Shown here: positions 23,368 to 34,984 of the stretch, one piece after another | How the letters are laid out: every line of letters starts with the position of its first letter | How positions within the stretch are numbered: the first letter of the stretch is position 1 | Assembly (NCBI GenBank): GCA_944470555.2 | Contig: OX104127.1 | Coordinates: 136,232,786 to 136,296,785, forward strand | Source of the DNA: Heterobilharzia americana | Lineage: Eukaryota; Platyhelminthes; Trematoda; Strigeidida; Schistosomatidae | DNA length: 64,000 nucleotides | Direction of reading: 5' to 3' | Notes under the pieces: model-generated | What the model was told of the DNA's origin: nothing | What the model saw: only the letters and a program-made list of their open reading frames with translations | Databases searched by the model: none | Position numbers and translations under genes: made by a program

Positions 23368-26287
23368 ACAACTGTATGATCTCTTCACGTTATCTGAGGT
23401 ATTGGTAAGACTAAAGGGTGACATTTTAAGCAGCTACGGAAGCACCGTCCCTCAAAATAACTGACAACTCCGTTATGACCTCAACAAGTTATCGCGTCAT
23501 ACTATCCGGTTTGCTGCAGCTGCCACAAATTGGGAAAGCACCGGTGGCAAGTGGGTACGAAATTCGACCAAGAATATGGCCCATTCGCTGGGCAGGATTG
23601 TTGTAAGAAGACAGTGCATCAATATTCAGCTGCAGATCAACAGCTTCAAAAATTTTGATTCCTTTGAATCGCCGTGTTGGTATGCTTAGATCCTTTTCCA
23701 AACGTAGAGGCCGGACCCAACGCCCCTTATCAGGTATTTCTAGGGTGCTTGGTCACAAACTGTTGAAGGTTTTGCTGACATTTCCGGCAACGGTGGGCGT
23801 AAAATTCGCTAGATTCTTTCGTGAACTTTAGTTGATATGCCCTGCACCAGACATATTACAGCAGCTGTACGAAATACATCGCCGCTCACTGCATTTTCCC
23901 GTTCTGCTCTACGAGTAAAGCTTGGCTCCAGTGCTATCTTCCATATGCATCTGCGTCTCATCAACCGCAATTTTGTCAGAGGACGCAATCAGCCCTGAAC
24001 TCAAGCGGTCATTTGAATATCATCCACCACTTTCCTACTCTGATGGAGAACTATACTTCGGTGACACCCACACTCTTGCATCCAGGGGCAAATTTAGGCC
24101 AGTCATAACGCCAGGTTGCAGACCTTTACATGCGACGCTAACGGAAGGCAGTGCGCTGGAAATCATTATAAGGCTTGCCTGAGTAATAAAGCTAGGGGTC
24201 CATGCCAGTAGAAGAAAGGGAGCCACCTGAAAGTAAGTACGAGCCACTTGCTGCCATTTAGGTGAACAGCAGAGGATTCCTGTCGCTTGAACTATCGCGC
24301 TATCACCTGGTCGTGACTAACGCTCGCATTTGGGAATTGATCTAGGGGGAATGTAATGTGAAACACGACGTCCTCAAAGAGGTCATAAAGTATGGGCCTC
24401 TTCGAGTCGGGCATGGATGCAGCCATCTGAAGCTGCAGGACCCAAGAGTTTATCCACCACAAATTTTAGACTACTAATAAATATTAAGTAGTGTACCTCC
24501 TAAGTCGAAATATTTCACTGCCCCCAGTTTTACCCCATTCTTGCATGATTTGGCGCGCAATATTTCTCCTCTGCGCTTTTTCTATTTGTCCCAGGTTTCC
24601 CCTTGAAAATGTTGACCGGGCATACAACGACAGAATTATGCAGGTCTGATTTGACGAAGGAGAATGTTGGCTGTCTGATATCCCCAAACTGATGGTGTGC
24701 TAGAAAAGAAGGACTTGACGGGGGGAAATGAACTGGTTAGTAGGAAAATAATGCTGAATATGAGGAACAAAGTGGTTATCAATTTCGTCTAAAGTAGCGC
24801 GGACAGTTTCAGATAGAGAGAAAGTCCTGAATGACTGTTTGCACATGCGCAGCGAAGATGGTGATAGTTAGGACAAGCAGTATTTTAACGTGTGATTTCC
24901 ATTAGCCGACTCCTAACAACACTCGATGCATTTCCATTGACGTTCTGAGTCATCAGAAAGTTAATCATGGAGGTTAGTGACGATTAAGCATGGATGATGC
25001 TTCACACTAAAGATTCAATCATAGAATTTATGAAACGGCATTATGGGGGCGTCCAATCCTATGTACCTGCTGAGCAAGGTCTCAACTTCTCGAGTTTTGA
25101 AAAAGGACGGTAGAGAATGACAACTTTTGGTTAATTGGTTGTCTTTACTTTGTTGCGGTTCAGAACTCCCTGAACAAAAACTTGTCTATCCTTCATTCAG
25201 TCTAGTGACAGTTTCGAAGGATGACTAAGTAGTTTCTCGTAGAAATGTGAGCTGCTCGGCTCAGGTGATGGGTTGTGAGCTTTGCTGGCAGTAGGCTCAC
25301 TGCTCCTGCGACCCCAGCCAGCCATCTAACTATTATGAAGCACTGCCTGCAACGCGAAAATGGTCCGAAAATCCCTCCCGATCACCCTATTTGACAGTAT
25401 TCACACTTCTTTGAATATTTTTGCCCTCATTACGGGTATTGTACTTTGACCCTGGCTGGTGTAATGTTGTTTCATCACTTGACCGTCTTCTTTGACTCAA
25501 CACTCTTTACTTGTATCTCTTTTAACCGAGAATTGTCCCTAATGCTTCGCTTTATTATTACGTGATGCTGGACTGTCGAGGAAGCGAAGTTTTTTCCCCC
25601 GCCTGACATTTTTTATTGGTTCAACTTACGGCTGTGCTGCAACTTGACCGCTCATCTTTTGACCAGCCACGTTTATTCATTGATGTAATTATGGCAGGCA
25701 GAGTTGTTGATCCCTTTCTGTCGGGACCATTTTTATTGATCCACCGCAATTGTATTTGTTTAACCAGTTTTGATTGTGTGGTACGTACTTGTGTTCGAGA
25801 ACGTTTATGCTGTACAGCTGCCCAACAGCACTGCTATGGTATTTTATTAATTTTGATGTAACTTATTGTTGCTCTGATGCTACCAAAGACTTGTCGCGAA
25901 TCTACCACTGACTTACCACAAGCCGTGTTCTTGACATTGCTGATCCAACGTTTGACCGTGCGCCACTCTTGGAAGTACGGGAACTATACGGCAGAATGCG
26001 GGAATCTGTCAGGTTCGCATTAGTTTAATGTCGCCTAGTTGTTTCCTGAGTTCAGGAGAAAATAGTTGGATTTCGGTCGTTACACTACTCAATAGACGTT
26101 TTGGTGGAGATTGGTATTTTCGTCGATGTTGTAGGTCCAAAAGTAAATACTAAATAGGCCTGGAGCGAGTGGGACAGAACTGTGGTCACTTTACAGTTGA
26201 CATCTCTACTCAAACCAGCTTCAACCAAAAGAAGTCTCATGGTCCCAAAAGACACCTAAGGTTAGTAGCAAGGAAAGTTGCAAAATT
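23368..26287. other. No recognisable gene
   Basis: Several ORFs of 60-90 codons occur on both strands (for example 23922-24182 plus and 23489-23701 minus) but none shows a family motif, splice context or a second copy. Nothing further is identified. Confidence 0.25.
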
Positions 26288-29200
26288 ATGGGTTACTCTT
26301 ATGTGGTGAGCAATACCAACGTTTCATGCGTAAATGAAGGTAGAAAGGAAATCATCGCAGTCACGGACTGCCTCCCTGTTGGCATGCATTCAGAGCAGAT
26401 CCTCTCAGCGATGAATCTGAATCCCACACCTGATCAGTGCCGAAAGAAGGGGTTGAAGAAATGTAGGCAGGTCAAACCAGTCAAAAACAAGACCTTGGGG
26501 AAGGATTGCAAGCCTGGCAAAGTAGCGGCTATTCAGCCTAGCGGAAAGCCGAACCACAAGTGAAAAACTATCTGAAGAAGCAGATCTCAGCCCCACTGCT
26601 TGTTTGGCGTGGCGAAGACCACTAGCATTTCATCATCGGCCTCGGTCAATCCCAAGGGTAACTCCCACATCTGGCAGCTCATGTCCCGCTGGTCGCTCCC
26701 AAAATCTGGGTCTGCCTTCACAAGGAGGGCTAAATCCCAAAAGTTAGGCTGCAGCCTTAGCATTAGACCCCTCATACCCTTTAATGTTCAGGAAAGTGGC
26801 TTTCCCGTATTGACTGATCCTGAAGAGCATGATCTTGGTCAATGGAAGAATGTTTGTGAACTTCTAGGAACCTCACCCTGTAGTCCATCTCTCCAACGCC
26901 TAGCGCGTAGCAAGTTCTCCCTCAAAAGACTTCCTGGGCTTTTGAGAGTGTCTCTCAATAGCACTCGTCAGTCTGAATGCATCACTTTGAAAGGTCATCA
27001 GTTGGCCAGGAAGAATTTGTCTGATGTTGGAACTAGGTCTGACAGACACTGGACAGTGGAGGGACTTCCTCAAAACAGCAAAAAAGTTCACTCTCAGGAA
27101 CCCTGCTGTTCAGTAATCATTTACGGGACTCGCGAGTGTTCGGGGACTGATACTACTGAACATATCCACGACATAAATCGGTGGAGATGCATGGTCAGCA
27201 AACTCCGAGTCAATGTGGGGCCGAAAAAATTAACCGTCTTTTAATACCGGTGAGCCACTCGACCGTCCGTACGCCCAGGCTGCTCCAAGTAACCCTTGAC
27301 CCTCTAGACATGGCCAGAACTATCCTGGAATCCTGGCATGGTGTATCTGATGCATTCCCTAGAGAAATTAAGATAGGCGAGTGCAAACCCAGGGAACAAA
27401 GGCAGACCGAGAGGCTATCCAAGTACTTGTCGTTGGTCAGTCCATATAGAACGATCGAACTGTTGGACGTTGAGTTGGAATTCTTATTGACCTTGCCCCA
27501 GATCGAAGAATCCTGCACTAGTTCTCAATCAAACAGATTGGCGGATCTAGTAGCCCCTGGTTCCGCCTCCCCATTAAAAAACTTATCAGATCCAGGCCTC
27601 TGAAGGCTGGCACCATATTCTTAACTCAACCTGCCTCCGGGACTTCCGGCCCCCAAACTCTCATTCGCTGTACCTGTAGCAATGTGCGTGGCCTGCGCTC
27701 CAAGACGCCAGAGTTAAGGTTATCAGTTGGGGAGGATAGCCGTAGCATAATGGTCTTCCACGAAACGCGGTTCACAGAGAACATGGAAGACTGGGGGTTC
27801 GTTTGAAACAGCTCAGCGCAATCCGGAAGGATAGATCGGAGGGTTCATATGGTGGTGGTACTCTTTACACCTGTCCTCCCTTGAAAACCTATGGGATTCA
27901 GTTCCATGAAATTGGCACTAAAGATTTTCTCTGCTGTGGAGCTAATTGCTGTGAAGTACGTATTTGGTTGGGGCCTTATACCGCCCTCCTGGAGTCGGTA
28001 CCAAGCTAGATAAAACGTTGATAAAATCCATTAGAGGGGCTCTGGAACTGGACTTTCCGCAGGCTCTCATTATGGTAGATTTCAACTTTCCCCAGCTCTT
28101 TAACGTCAAAATTCCGTTTACTGCTTTAAAAGACGTTTAGGAATTATGGCTGGAAAACTCCTTGACTGAACATGTCTCTCAGTGTACTCTCTGGAGGTTT
28201 GACGGCAAGGCATCCCGACTAGATTATATTTTCACAAACCAGTTAACTGAGGTAACCAACTTGAATGTTCTCAGTCCCTTCAGGCTGAGCGATCATACAG
28301 TTATTCCCTTCGATGTTTCCATATCCAAGCTACCCGCTCCTGATCAGCCACCAGTTAGGAATTATGGGAGAACTGATTTTGGAAAGGTTTGGCAAGATCT
28401 AGAAGGTTCCCCTTGCCTAAGTTACGATGACCTACTGGATCTAGATGCCAGATGGGATCTGTTGAAGGACAAGCCTTCAGATGATATATAACAACACTCT
28501 GATTCCAGGAGGAACTAGCAAGTTCCACTCTTCCTGGCTTGGGTCGGGCACGGGCAGACTTATACGGCGTAAACGGTCACCTTGAAATCAATGGAGGGCC
28601 ACCAGTGGCTCTGTTGACTGGCTAAGTTACAAAGACATCTGTGACAAACGTACGATAAGAATCAGAAGTGACGAAATAAACTGCTACACACAATTGTGTA
28701 GAACCCTGGGGGGGGGGATCATGGGATGCTATGCTCGCTGATGGAACAGAAGAGTAACAGTTCACTTGGTATATGGGGGCCCCAGTAATTTAGTGATTTT
28801 CTGCTCCAACTCCGTGGTAGCAAACTTACGGGCCCACGAATTCCAAAACAACTTCTGTCATTTTAGAGGGACAGCCGCGCATCTGTCGGACACCCGTATT
28901 GCAGTGGGGCTGTACCGTACAGAGTTTGAATTCTCTGCAATTATGGAAATGTTAAAGAATATGAACCCGAATAAGTTCCTGGGAATTGATGAGATACACC
29001 CAACAGTCGTCAAAGAGTGTGCTGGAGTTCTGAGCGCTTCACTAGCAAACCTCCTCAGGTGCTCCTTTCCGGAAGGCGGGTTACCCTCCGATTGGAAACG
29101 GGTGGCTGTCGTGCCAATATACAAAGGTGGAAAGAAACTACTTGCTTCTAACTATAGACCTATCTCCCTGATCTTTTCAGTTGCGAAGGTCACGGAGAGG

Positions 29201-30454
29201 GTAACGAGTGACTTAGTTCGTGACCACTTACTTAGGACTCAATCTTAAACGACTGTCGATATGGTTTTTTACCCGGAAGGTCATTTGACACCAACTTGTT
29301 GATAGCTTGGAGTAGCTATGCTGTCTCTGTTGGGCAGGAGCTCATTCACATCGGCTTACCTGGCTTTTCTGAGGCCGTTGGTGAAGTAAATAAAAACTTA
29401 AAAAACTTCAGTTTATGGGTGTACACTGAAAATTACTCATTTGGCCTGGAGATTATCTTTACACCAGGTTGCAGTCAATAAGAGTTGGTTCCTCTTTATC
29501 TAGTTGGCCCACAGTGCCGAGTGGTATGCCTCAAAGTCCTATTTTGGGCTCACTACTGTGACGTACCAGGATCCCTCAACTCTCGTTTATTATTTTATGC
29601 CGATGACCTGAAGAGTTGGAGGGAAATACAGGAACCAACGGATACTTCGGTCCTCCTAGAGGACCTAACGAAAATCTTTAATCTGGCTACAGAAAACCTG
29701 CTTCCTGTCAACTCGAAGAGGTGTGGGATGATGATAGTCGACAAATATAAAAGCAGTTCCAGTTGTTACTCCTTGGGTGAAATAAATATCTGTCACCCTG
29801 ACGTGGAACAAGATCTGGGAGTTACATTAAGCGACACGCTAGGAGCTTCTGTACACTGTCACCTTGCGATCGACAAGACTTATGAAGCCTCCGGGTTTCT
29901 TTCTCGAATTTTCGGGAGCTTACCTCCTTCTTTTTTCACCACAGTGTTTGCTCTGTACATTCGTCCTAATCTAGAGAGAAACTAGCTTGTGATGTCCCCA
30001 TACTTGAAGAAGGATATAGCCATCCCAGAACGGTCACACAGAAAGTGATTGGGTTAGGTACAAACCTTACCCGGACCGCTTAGTTGATCTTGAGCTGCAC
30101 CTAGTACAATAACGGAGGATGAGTGGGGACATGATCATGATGTACAACATCACCCATAATCCCATTCATCCTAACAGATCCCTTCCGGGTCACTCGTTAA
30201 GAATAGAGTATGAGAGAGCACGAACGAAGATCGGTGCTAACTCGTCTGAAGATAGAGTTTGTAAATTGTGGAACTTCCTCCCTTCAGTAGTTGTTACAGA
30301 CCCATCCTCTGACACACTTAAAAGGAGGTTAGATGCATATTTTGAGTCTTGCGGTACCGAAGCGCTGTGTAATGTATTCGAAACCTTATTAATAACACTA
30401 ATTATGTTCTCTTTCTTTATTTTTCAGAATACAACACAGCGAACGAGTCGGTAG
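26288..30454 (+). mobile_element. Near-complete CR1-like LINE, broken by frameshifts and stops
   Basis: Parts appear in the expected order. An ORF1-like region lies at 26288-27603, with a basic stretch near 26450-26560 and two related segments around LPGLLRVSLNS and TPRLLQVTLDPLD. An endonuclease occupies 27660-28490, with CSNVRGLRSKTPELRL, VDFNFPQL, SRLDYIFTN and LSDHTVIPFDV. Reverse transcriptase blocks follow at 28880-29248 (GIDEIHP, WKRVAVVPIYK, SNYRPISL) and 29485-29985 (FYADDLKSW, the intact catalytic box, near 29598). The C-terminus is at 30119-30454 (LWNFLPSVVVTDPS, LKRRLDAYF). At least six frame breaks or stops were seen, and the RT segment 29249-29480 is badly damaged. It cannot be autonomous, but it is the fullest CR1-type copy here. 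Confidence 0.8.
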
Positions 30455-31300
30455 AGATGGAACAGCGAATACGTAAACTTAACATTGACGAGGACGTATA
30501 AAAGCTTTGTCTAGATCCAGTGTTGTGTTGAGCTGCTGAGTTTAAGCTGTGTCCCTAACAAATACGGTACTGCGAAATTCCTATTCTTCTTCAGTCTCCC
30601 TGTGTCTGCTGTGAGTCTGAGTGTCTGCAACGCTTAAGGGTCATTACAACTGTACTCGAGAAGCTTTCCGTCATCTATAGATCAGGTACAGTAATACTAA
30701 CTTCAGACCAGACTAATTAATAATCTACTGTCTCTATCCTTTCAGGTTTCTCGGAGCCGGGAAGATAGTCGTGGCCATTCAAAACCCTGAACGTACTCTA
30801 ATAAGACAGAAGTAGGACCCAAGGAAGCATCGTTCACTAACTTTAAACATGAAGTTTGAACTGAACAGGCGCGGAGTATTTGTCTCGAAGGCCATAGTTA
30901 CATAGGTGCAAGTAACTTTTGTGTAGTTGGGAGTTTCTTATGGTTACCCCACAAGAATAGCGTATATCAGGTTTGTCGTTATATATATGTATACTTAAAT
31001 GCAAAGTTAGCTGTTACCTAAACGTCTATTGAACGTTTGATATGTTTTTAATGTTTCGTTAGGTAAAATGTTTGATGCAGTGGCTTACTATACGCTAATT
31101 TAGTGGGTGAATTTCGCAGGTGAAATGTGAAGTGACTGATGGGACAGCTTGACACATGTGATTGTTCTTTTGGAGTGACAAACTTGGATATTTGATAAAC
31201 TATATCACTTACCTCATATTCCATATGAACTCCCCAGCCGGCAAATGCTTTGGGCACACTTTGACATTTTTGGGTAAAAAACGGCACTAACAACTTTGGG
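30455..31300. other. Downstream of the CR1 copy; no gene recognised
   Basis: The first part is probably the 3' UTR of the CR1-like element. An 81-codon minus-strand frame at 31048-31293 shows no known motif. Confidence 0.25.
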
Positions 31301-31348
31301 ACTACTGCCGATAATGCATCGTCGCTCCTGAAGTTGTCGAGAAGTTAG

Positions 31349-31434
31349 CCCTTAAAGTCCCAAAATCCGTCAAACTACGCCCAAGGTTTCCCCCGAAAAA
31401 CCCAAAAGTCCCAAACTGCGTCCCGAAAACGCCC
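31349..31434 (-). other. G-rich tract able to form a G-quadruplex (minus strand)
   Basis: The plus strand carries C-runs at 31349, 31359, 31380, 31390-31394, 31401, 31410, 31422 and 31432. On the minus strand, 31412-31380 fits four G-runs of at least three with loops of 6, 6 and 7 bases. The surroundings are AT-rich, so the clustering stands out. It lies about 0.5 kb past the stop codon of the minus-strand gene at 31941-32561. Confidence 0.5.
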
Positions 31435-31567
31435 AAAGTACGGCTTCAACAGTTTTTAAACAAACGAACATGGACGTGCGTGCAGTCAATATCCATGCAA
31501 ATTACGTAACCGTGTTATCGTTAAAATGACTAGTGGTAAAATGATGCAGACGTATGGGATGAATAGA

Positions 31568-31573
31568 TTTATT
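31568..31573 (-). promoter_or_regulatory. Possible poly(A) signal AATAAA
   Basis: AATAAA on the minus strand, about 370 bp after the stop codon of the 31941-32561 reading frame. The motif is common in AT-rich DNA, so this is only suggestive. Confidence 0.3.
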
Positions 31574-31940
31574 ATAAAAATATAAAATTGCTTTCCCAAA
31601 ACTTCTTCCGTCTCATAATTGCCGATTACACCTTAGTTGACATTACCCATAGTCTCAGGTGAAGATGATACTCGGGTGCTTTCAGCATACTCCGATGTAC
31701 AACCATGCTTATCCGCATCTAGTAACTGAGGAATGTCAGTGGTTTCAAAAGTAAACATACCGGCGCCTCACGACAAGGCCTCTTTTTGCACAGCTGAAGT
31801 CGATCACGGCATCTTCTGGCTTATAGGGACCGCAGTATACACTCACTGAAAAAACCACTTATTTTCGCGTGGACAATTTTCTCCATAACCGCCCACAACT
31901 GCAACTTCGAGTTCATAAAAATTTGGTCGCCGTCTACGTT

Positions 31941-32561
31941 TCAGTAAAATGACATTTCACTACTTGACGTTGGAATTTGATATCTCATGACACAGGCCTT
32001 TGGTTGATTTTCAAGACCAATGTGAACGTACGTCCCGGGTCCAACACTTCTTGTTATAGGCTTGCCTAGAGTTCCCATAAGTGTTCTGCGATCAACTGGC
32101 AGTTGTGGATGATAAGGTCGCAACTGTTCAAGCAAGATTTGGATCTGTGCTGGACTGATCTTTGAGCAGTAAACAATCCTGAGTGACTCCAAAATTGGTT
32201 GCTCACTGAACTGAAATGCATCTTCCTCAGCATTTAGTAGTGGTTTGGGCATAGATTCTATTGAGGATACCACTTTGTAGTCGGTATCCTCATTTGGGTT
32301 ACCTGCAGGTGAACTCGGTTCTGGTTGGCAGAGGCTGATACCCGTTGACGATTGTTGGCTGTGAGAGCTCATTGAAAAGGGGACAGGTCCTAAATGCCTG
32401 ATAATAATGCTATGAGAAGTACCTGTTACTGAAGCAGTATGTTGAAATCTGCGTCTCCGTATTTTATGGTAAAAAGTTGATCCGTGGTAATTTGGCTGAA
32501 ACTGCAATTGCTGTGTAAAGTAATGAACAAAGAAACTGCCATTTTTATGCTTCAGATACAC
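31941..32561 (-). CDS. Unidentified protein, last coding exon with LPxDxRTLxGT motif
   Basis: A 206-codon open frame, the longest unexplained one outside eIF2B and transposons. The first half is basic then serine/proline-rich (SRP-type low complexity, SSHSQQSST). The second half is compact and domain-like: ISPAQIQILLEQLRPYHP, then LPVDRRTLMGTLGKP, then PGTYVHIGLENQP. It ends with TGA at 31941. The L-P-x-D-x-R-T-L-x-G-T pattern followed by a G-x-Y-x-H-x-G-L strand recalls a domain I have seen in uncharacterised, often multicopy, invertebrate proteins, some linked to DNA transposons; that link is inference. The frame opens with GTG and the first in-frame ATG is near residue 63, while acceptor-like CAG sites lie at its start, so it is probably the last exon of a spliced gene. 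No upstream exon was located. Confidence 0.45.
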   Translation of the reverse strand: MYLKHKNGSFFVHYFTQQLQFQPNYHGSTFYHKIRRRRFQHTASVTGTSHSIIIRHLGPVPFSMSSHSQQSSTGISLCQPEPSSPAGNPNEDTDYKVVSSIESMPKPLLNAEEDAFQFSEQPILESLRIVYCSKISPAQIQILLEQLRPYHPQLPVDRRTLMGTLGKPITRSVGPGTYVHIGLENQPKACVMRYQIPTSSSEMSFY

Positions 32562-32690
32562 TTGTTTCCTGAACTGTACCGTTCACGTCTGAATGAGTGT
32601 ATACATGTATATATGTTTTTTTTGGCTATAGGTGGTACAATGAACCATAGAATTTTGGTCATAAAGCACCTTGAGACTACACTTTTTTAG

Positions 32691-33429
32691 TTTTCAGTTA
32701 GTGTTATAATCGAAAAGTAGCTGGATTCGCACGAATTCAGCTTACCTAGTGACTGATGAACTAGAGTATTCTAATAATTAGTAATTGTCAATATATGATT
32801 TGACGTTACTGAGCATCAGTTCAAGTTTTCATACCTCATCACATCTAAGTGTAACTCAAGATATGATTAGAAGTAGTAGTACTGTGATAAAATTATCAAA
32901 AGCCGTAAGGTGAAGAAAACAGGTGAATGCAAGTAACGAGACTTGATATGCTCCTTAACATAGATATAAGCCGTGGAAGTATATTTGTCGCGATGATGTT
33001 TCAAATCATACCACTAGCAGTTGCCGACCTTCAGTTTCAGTTGTTACGTGGACTTTAAACTGGAGGTCTAAGTTTCTTTAAACTGCTCTTACCATCAGCT
33101 AAAGAATTCTTAGATTGGTACTACGTTTTAGTTGGATCACTAGCGTTTTTCGATGCAACCGAACTTCAGTTAACATTGCGTGTCAAGGTAGACGGTGACT
33201 AGAGATGGGTGACATGGTTTATAGTAGATGTTTATGTCAACCCAATCAACGGTTTTCAACTTAGTGGGTTGGCTCATCTTTGTTTGTTCTTCTACTCTCA
33301 TATGGGATTCTACAACACTGCAGCAATACTACGAAGACACAAACGTGACCTTATGTCTATCAAACTTCATGTCTAATAACCTTGAGAAGCCAGAGGTACA
33401 CAGAGTTGTATTCGTAGGCATGTAAATAC
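32691..33429. other. No recognisable feature
   Basis: Upstream side of the unidentified minus-strand gene. Upstream exons may lie here but none could be supported. Confidence 0.25.
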
Positions 33430-34140
33430 TGAATTTGAATAGGAATGGTGATAGTGGACTTCACTGGCAGAGAATAATGATTGTCATTAATTCAGACAAC
33501 CCTTGGTAGTCTTTCATCCGTTTGCGTCAGTTCCAGTAGAAATCCTTGGCGAGATTAGTATACTTTTTCGCCACTCTCTTCTCACTCAAATAATTATACA
33601 ACAATTAAGTCGGCTGGATTTAATGCCATCTTTATGTCAAGCGATGTGACAGGCGTCAGGTTTCGCCAAGTATACCTGTGTTCCGAAAGCTGGCGGAGGG
33701 TGAAGACGCGACTAGTACGCCCTGTTTCAGGCATGAAATGTGCCTTATTTCCTCCAATTTACTGTCCCAGAGTTCTGTCTATCTGTTGAATGGTTGAAAA
33801 CCATAAAATCCGCTACGTTTTGTTATTTAAACTTGTTCCTTTCTGGTTGTCACACGAAGATTTCTCTCCTTGCTTATGAAGTGAAACGATCAGCTATACA
33901 AACAGTTCAGCTGAACTACTTCTGCTTTTTATAAACTATATAATACCACAGTTACTCCACTCACTAACTTTCTTCTTTCCATCCTTGAAAACTTGTGAGA
34001 ACCCATTTGTTCCCGCTGTTTTGTGTCCTTTCATGTTTGAAATAGCTTTCTCACCTGTGGTCAAGGTTGGCTTACCACACATTCAGGTTCGTGTTGGATG
34101 TTCACCAGCTGAAGCGTATCCATAGGTCAGTTGAACTGTC
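33430..34140 (-). mobile_element. RTE-type LINE relic, reverse transcriptase region
   Basis: Blocks read on the plus strand as 'ggaatggtgatagtggac', 'ctgtgttccgaaagctgg' and 'tttccatccttgaaaac' follow the order of the minus-strand RTE copies at 36120-36390 and 8470. No open frame is left. Confidence 0.5.
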
Positions 34141-34239
34141 CCAGTGTTCCACACAACGTTTTGGTTTTTGTCTTAAGTAGTTTCCAGGGACTCATCCTTT
34201 GGACAGTGATTACGTGTTGCTTCAGGAGTGTCTACGCCG

Positions 34240-34640
34240 AAATGGAAGTCGAAAAATTAAGACCATTTCAAGCGCAGCTCAATGACGAGTATCCTGAGGC
34301 GGTTTTCGGCGGAAACTAAATAGACAGCTGTCGGGAGAAGACAGTTCTACTCATCTAGAAGAATCTTGCAGCCACATCCAGTGTGCTGTGAAAAAAACTT
34401 TAGCGACTGTAACGGACTCAGAAATAGGTTAAAAAGAGTCAGGGGACTTCACTTTCTTTGAAATCAATGGTTGTGTGTGAACGCATTCCTGCAGGTTTCG
34501 AGCACAATAAGGGGTGAAACCAACTCCCTTGTGGTAACCTCAGGGGAATCAGCCTGATGGAAGTAGTGTCTAAGATTCTGGGCCTTTTAATTGCTAAGTG
34601 TTTAAGCGGAGTTTATGAAAAGTAAACCCGAGATGTTTTA
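34240..34640 (+). mobile_element. RTE-type LINE relic, reverse transcriptase start
   Basis: At about 34508-34610 the plus strand reads CGNLRGISLMEVVSKILGLL, matching the CDNHRGISLTNIVSK block of other copies. Preceding sequence is eroded linker. Orientation is opposite to the adjacent relic at 33430-34140. Confidence 0.5.
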
Positions 34641-34984
34641 TGGTGCCACTTTTCGCTGAAATTGGCCGCATGGTAACTAAACTATTTTATTGGAGGTGCT
34701 GTACTCGAACACCCGTGGGCATCAGAACCTGTGATGAGTTACCAGGTGAGTTATGTATGCTGACTGATATGCATCAAAACATGTCTACTCTCTTCATTCT
34801 CATTTACTCTTGTTGTAGATTTATTTATGGAGGTTCCCATCTTGTTTTTTGACTACATGGATCAGTCTTGTCACAGAAAGCGCTGCACTTCGCTCTCTCC
34901 TACTATATAGCTGTGAAACGGCCATTGAAGATAGACATGAGATTCCAGATGTTTGACCACCGTTGCCCTAGTAGAAAAGACTCA

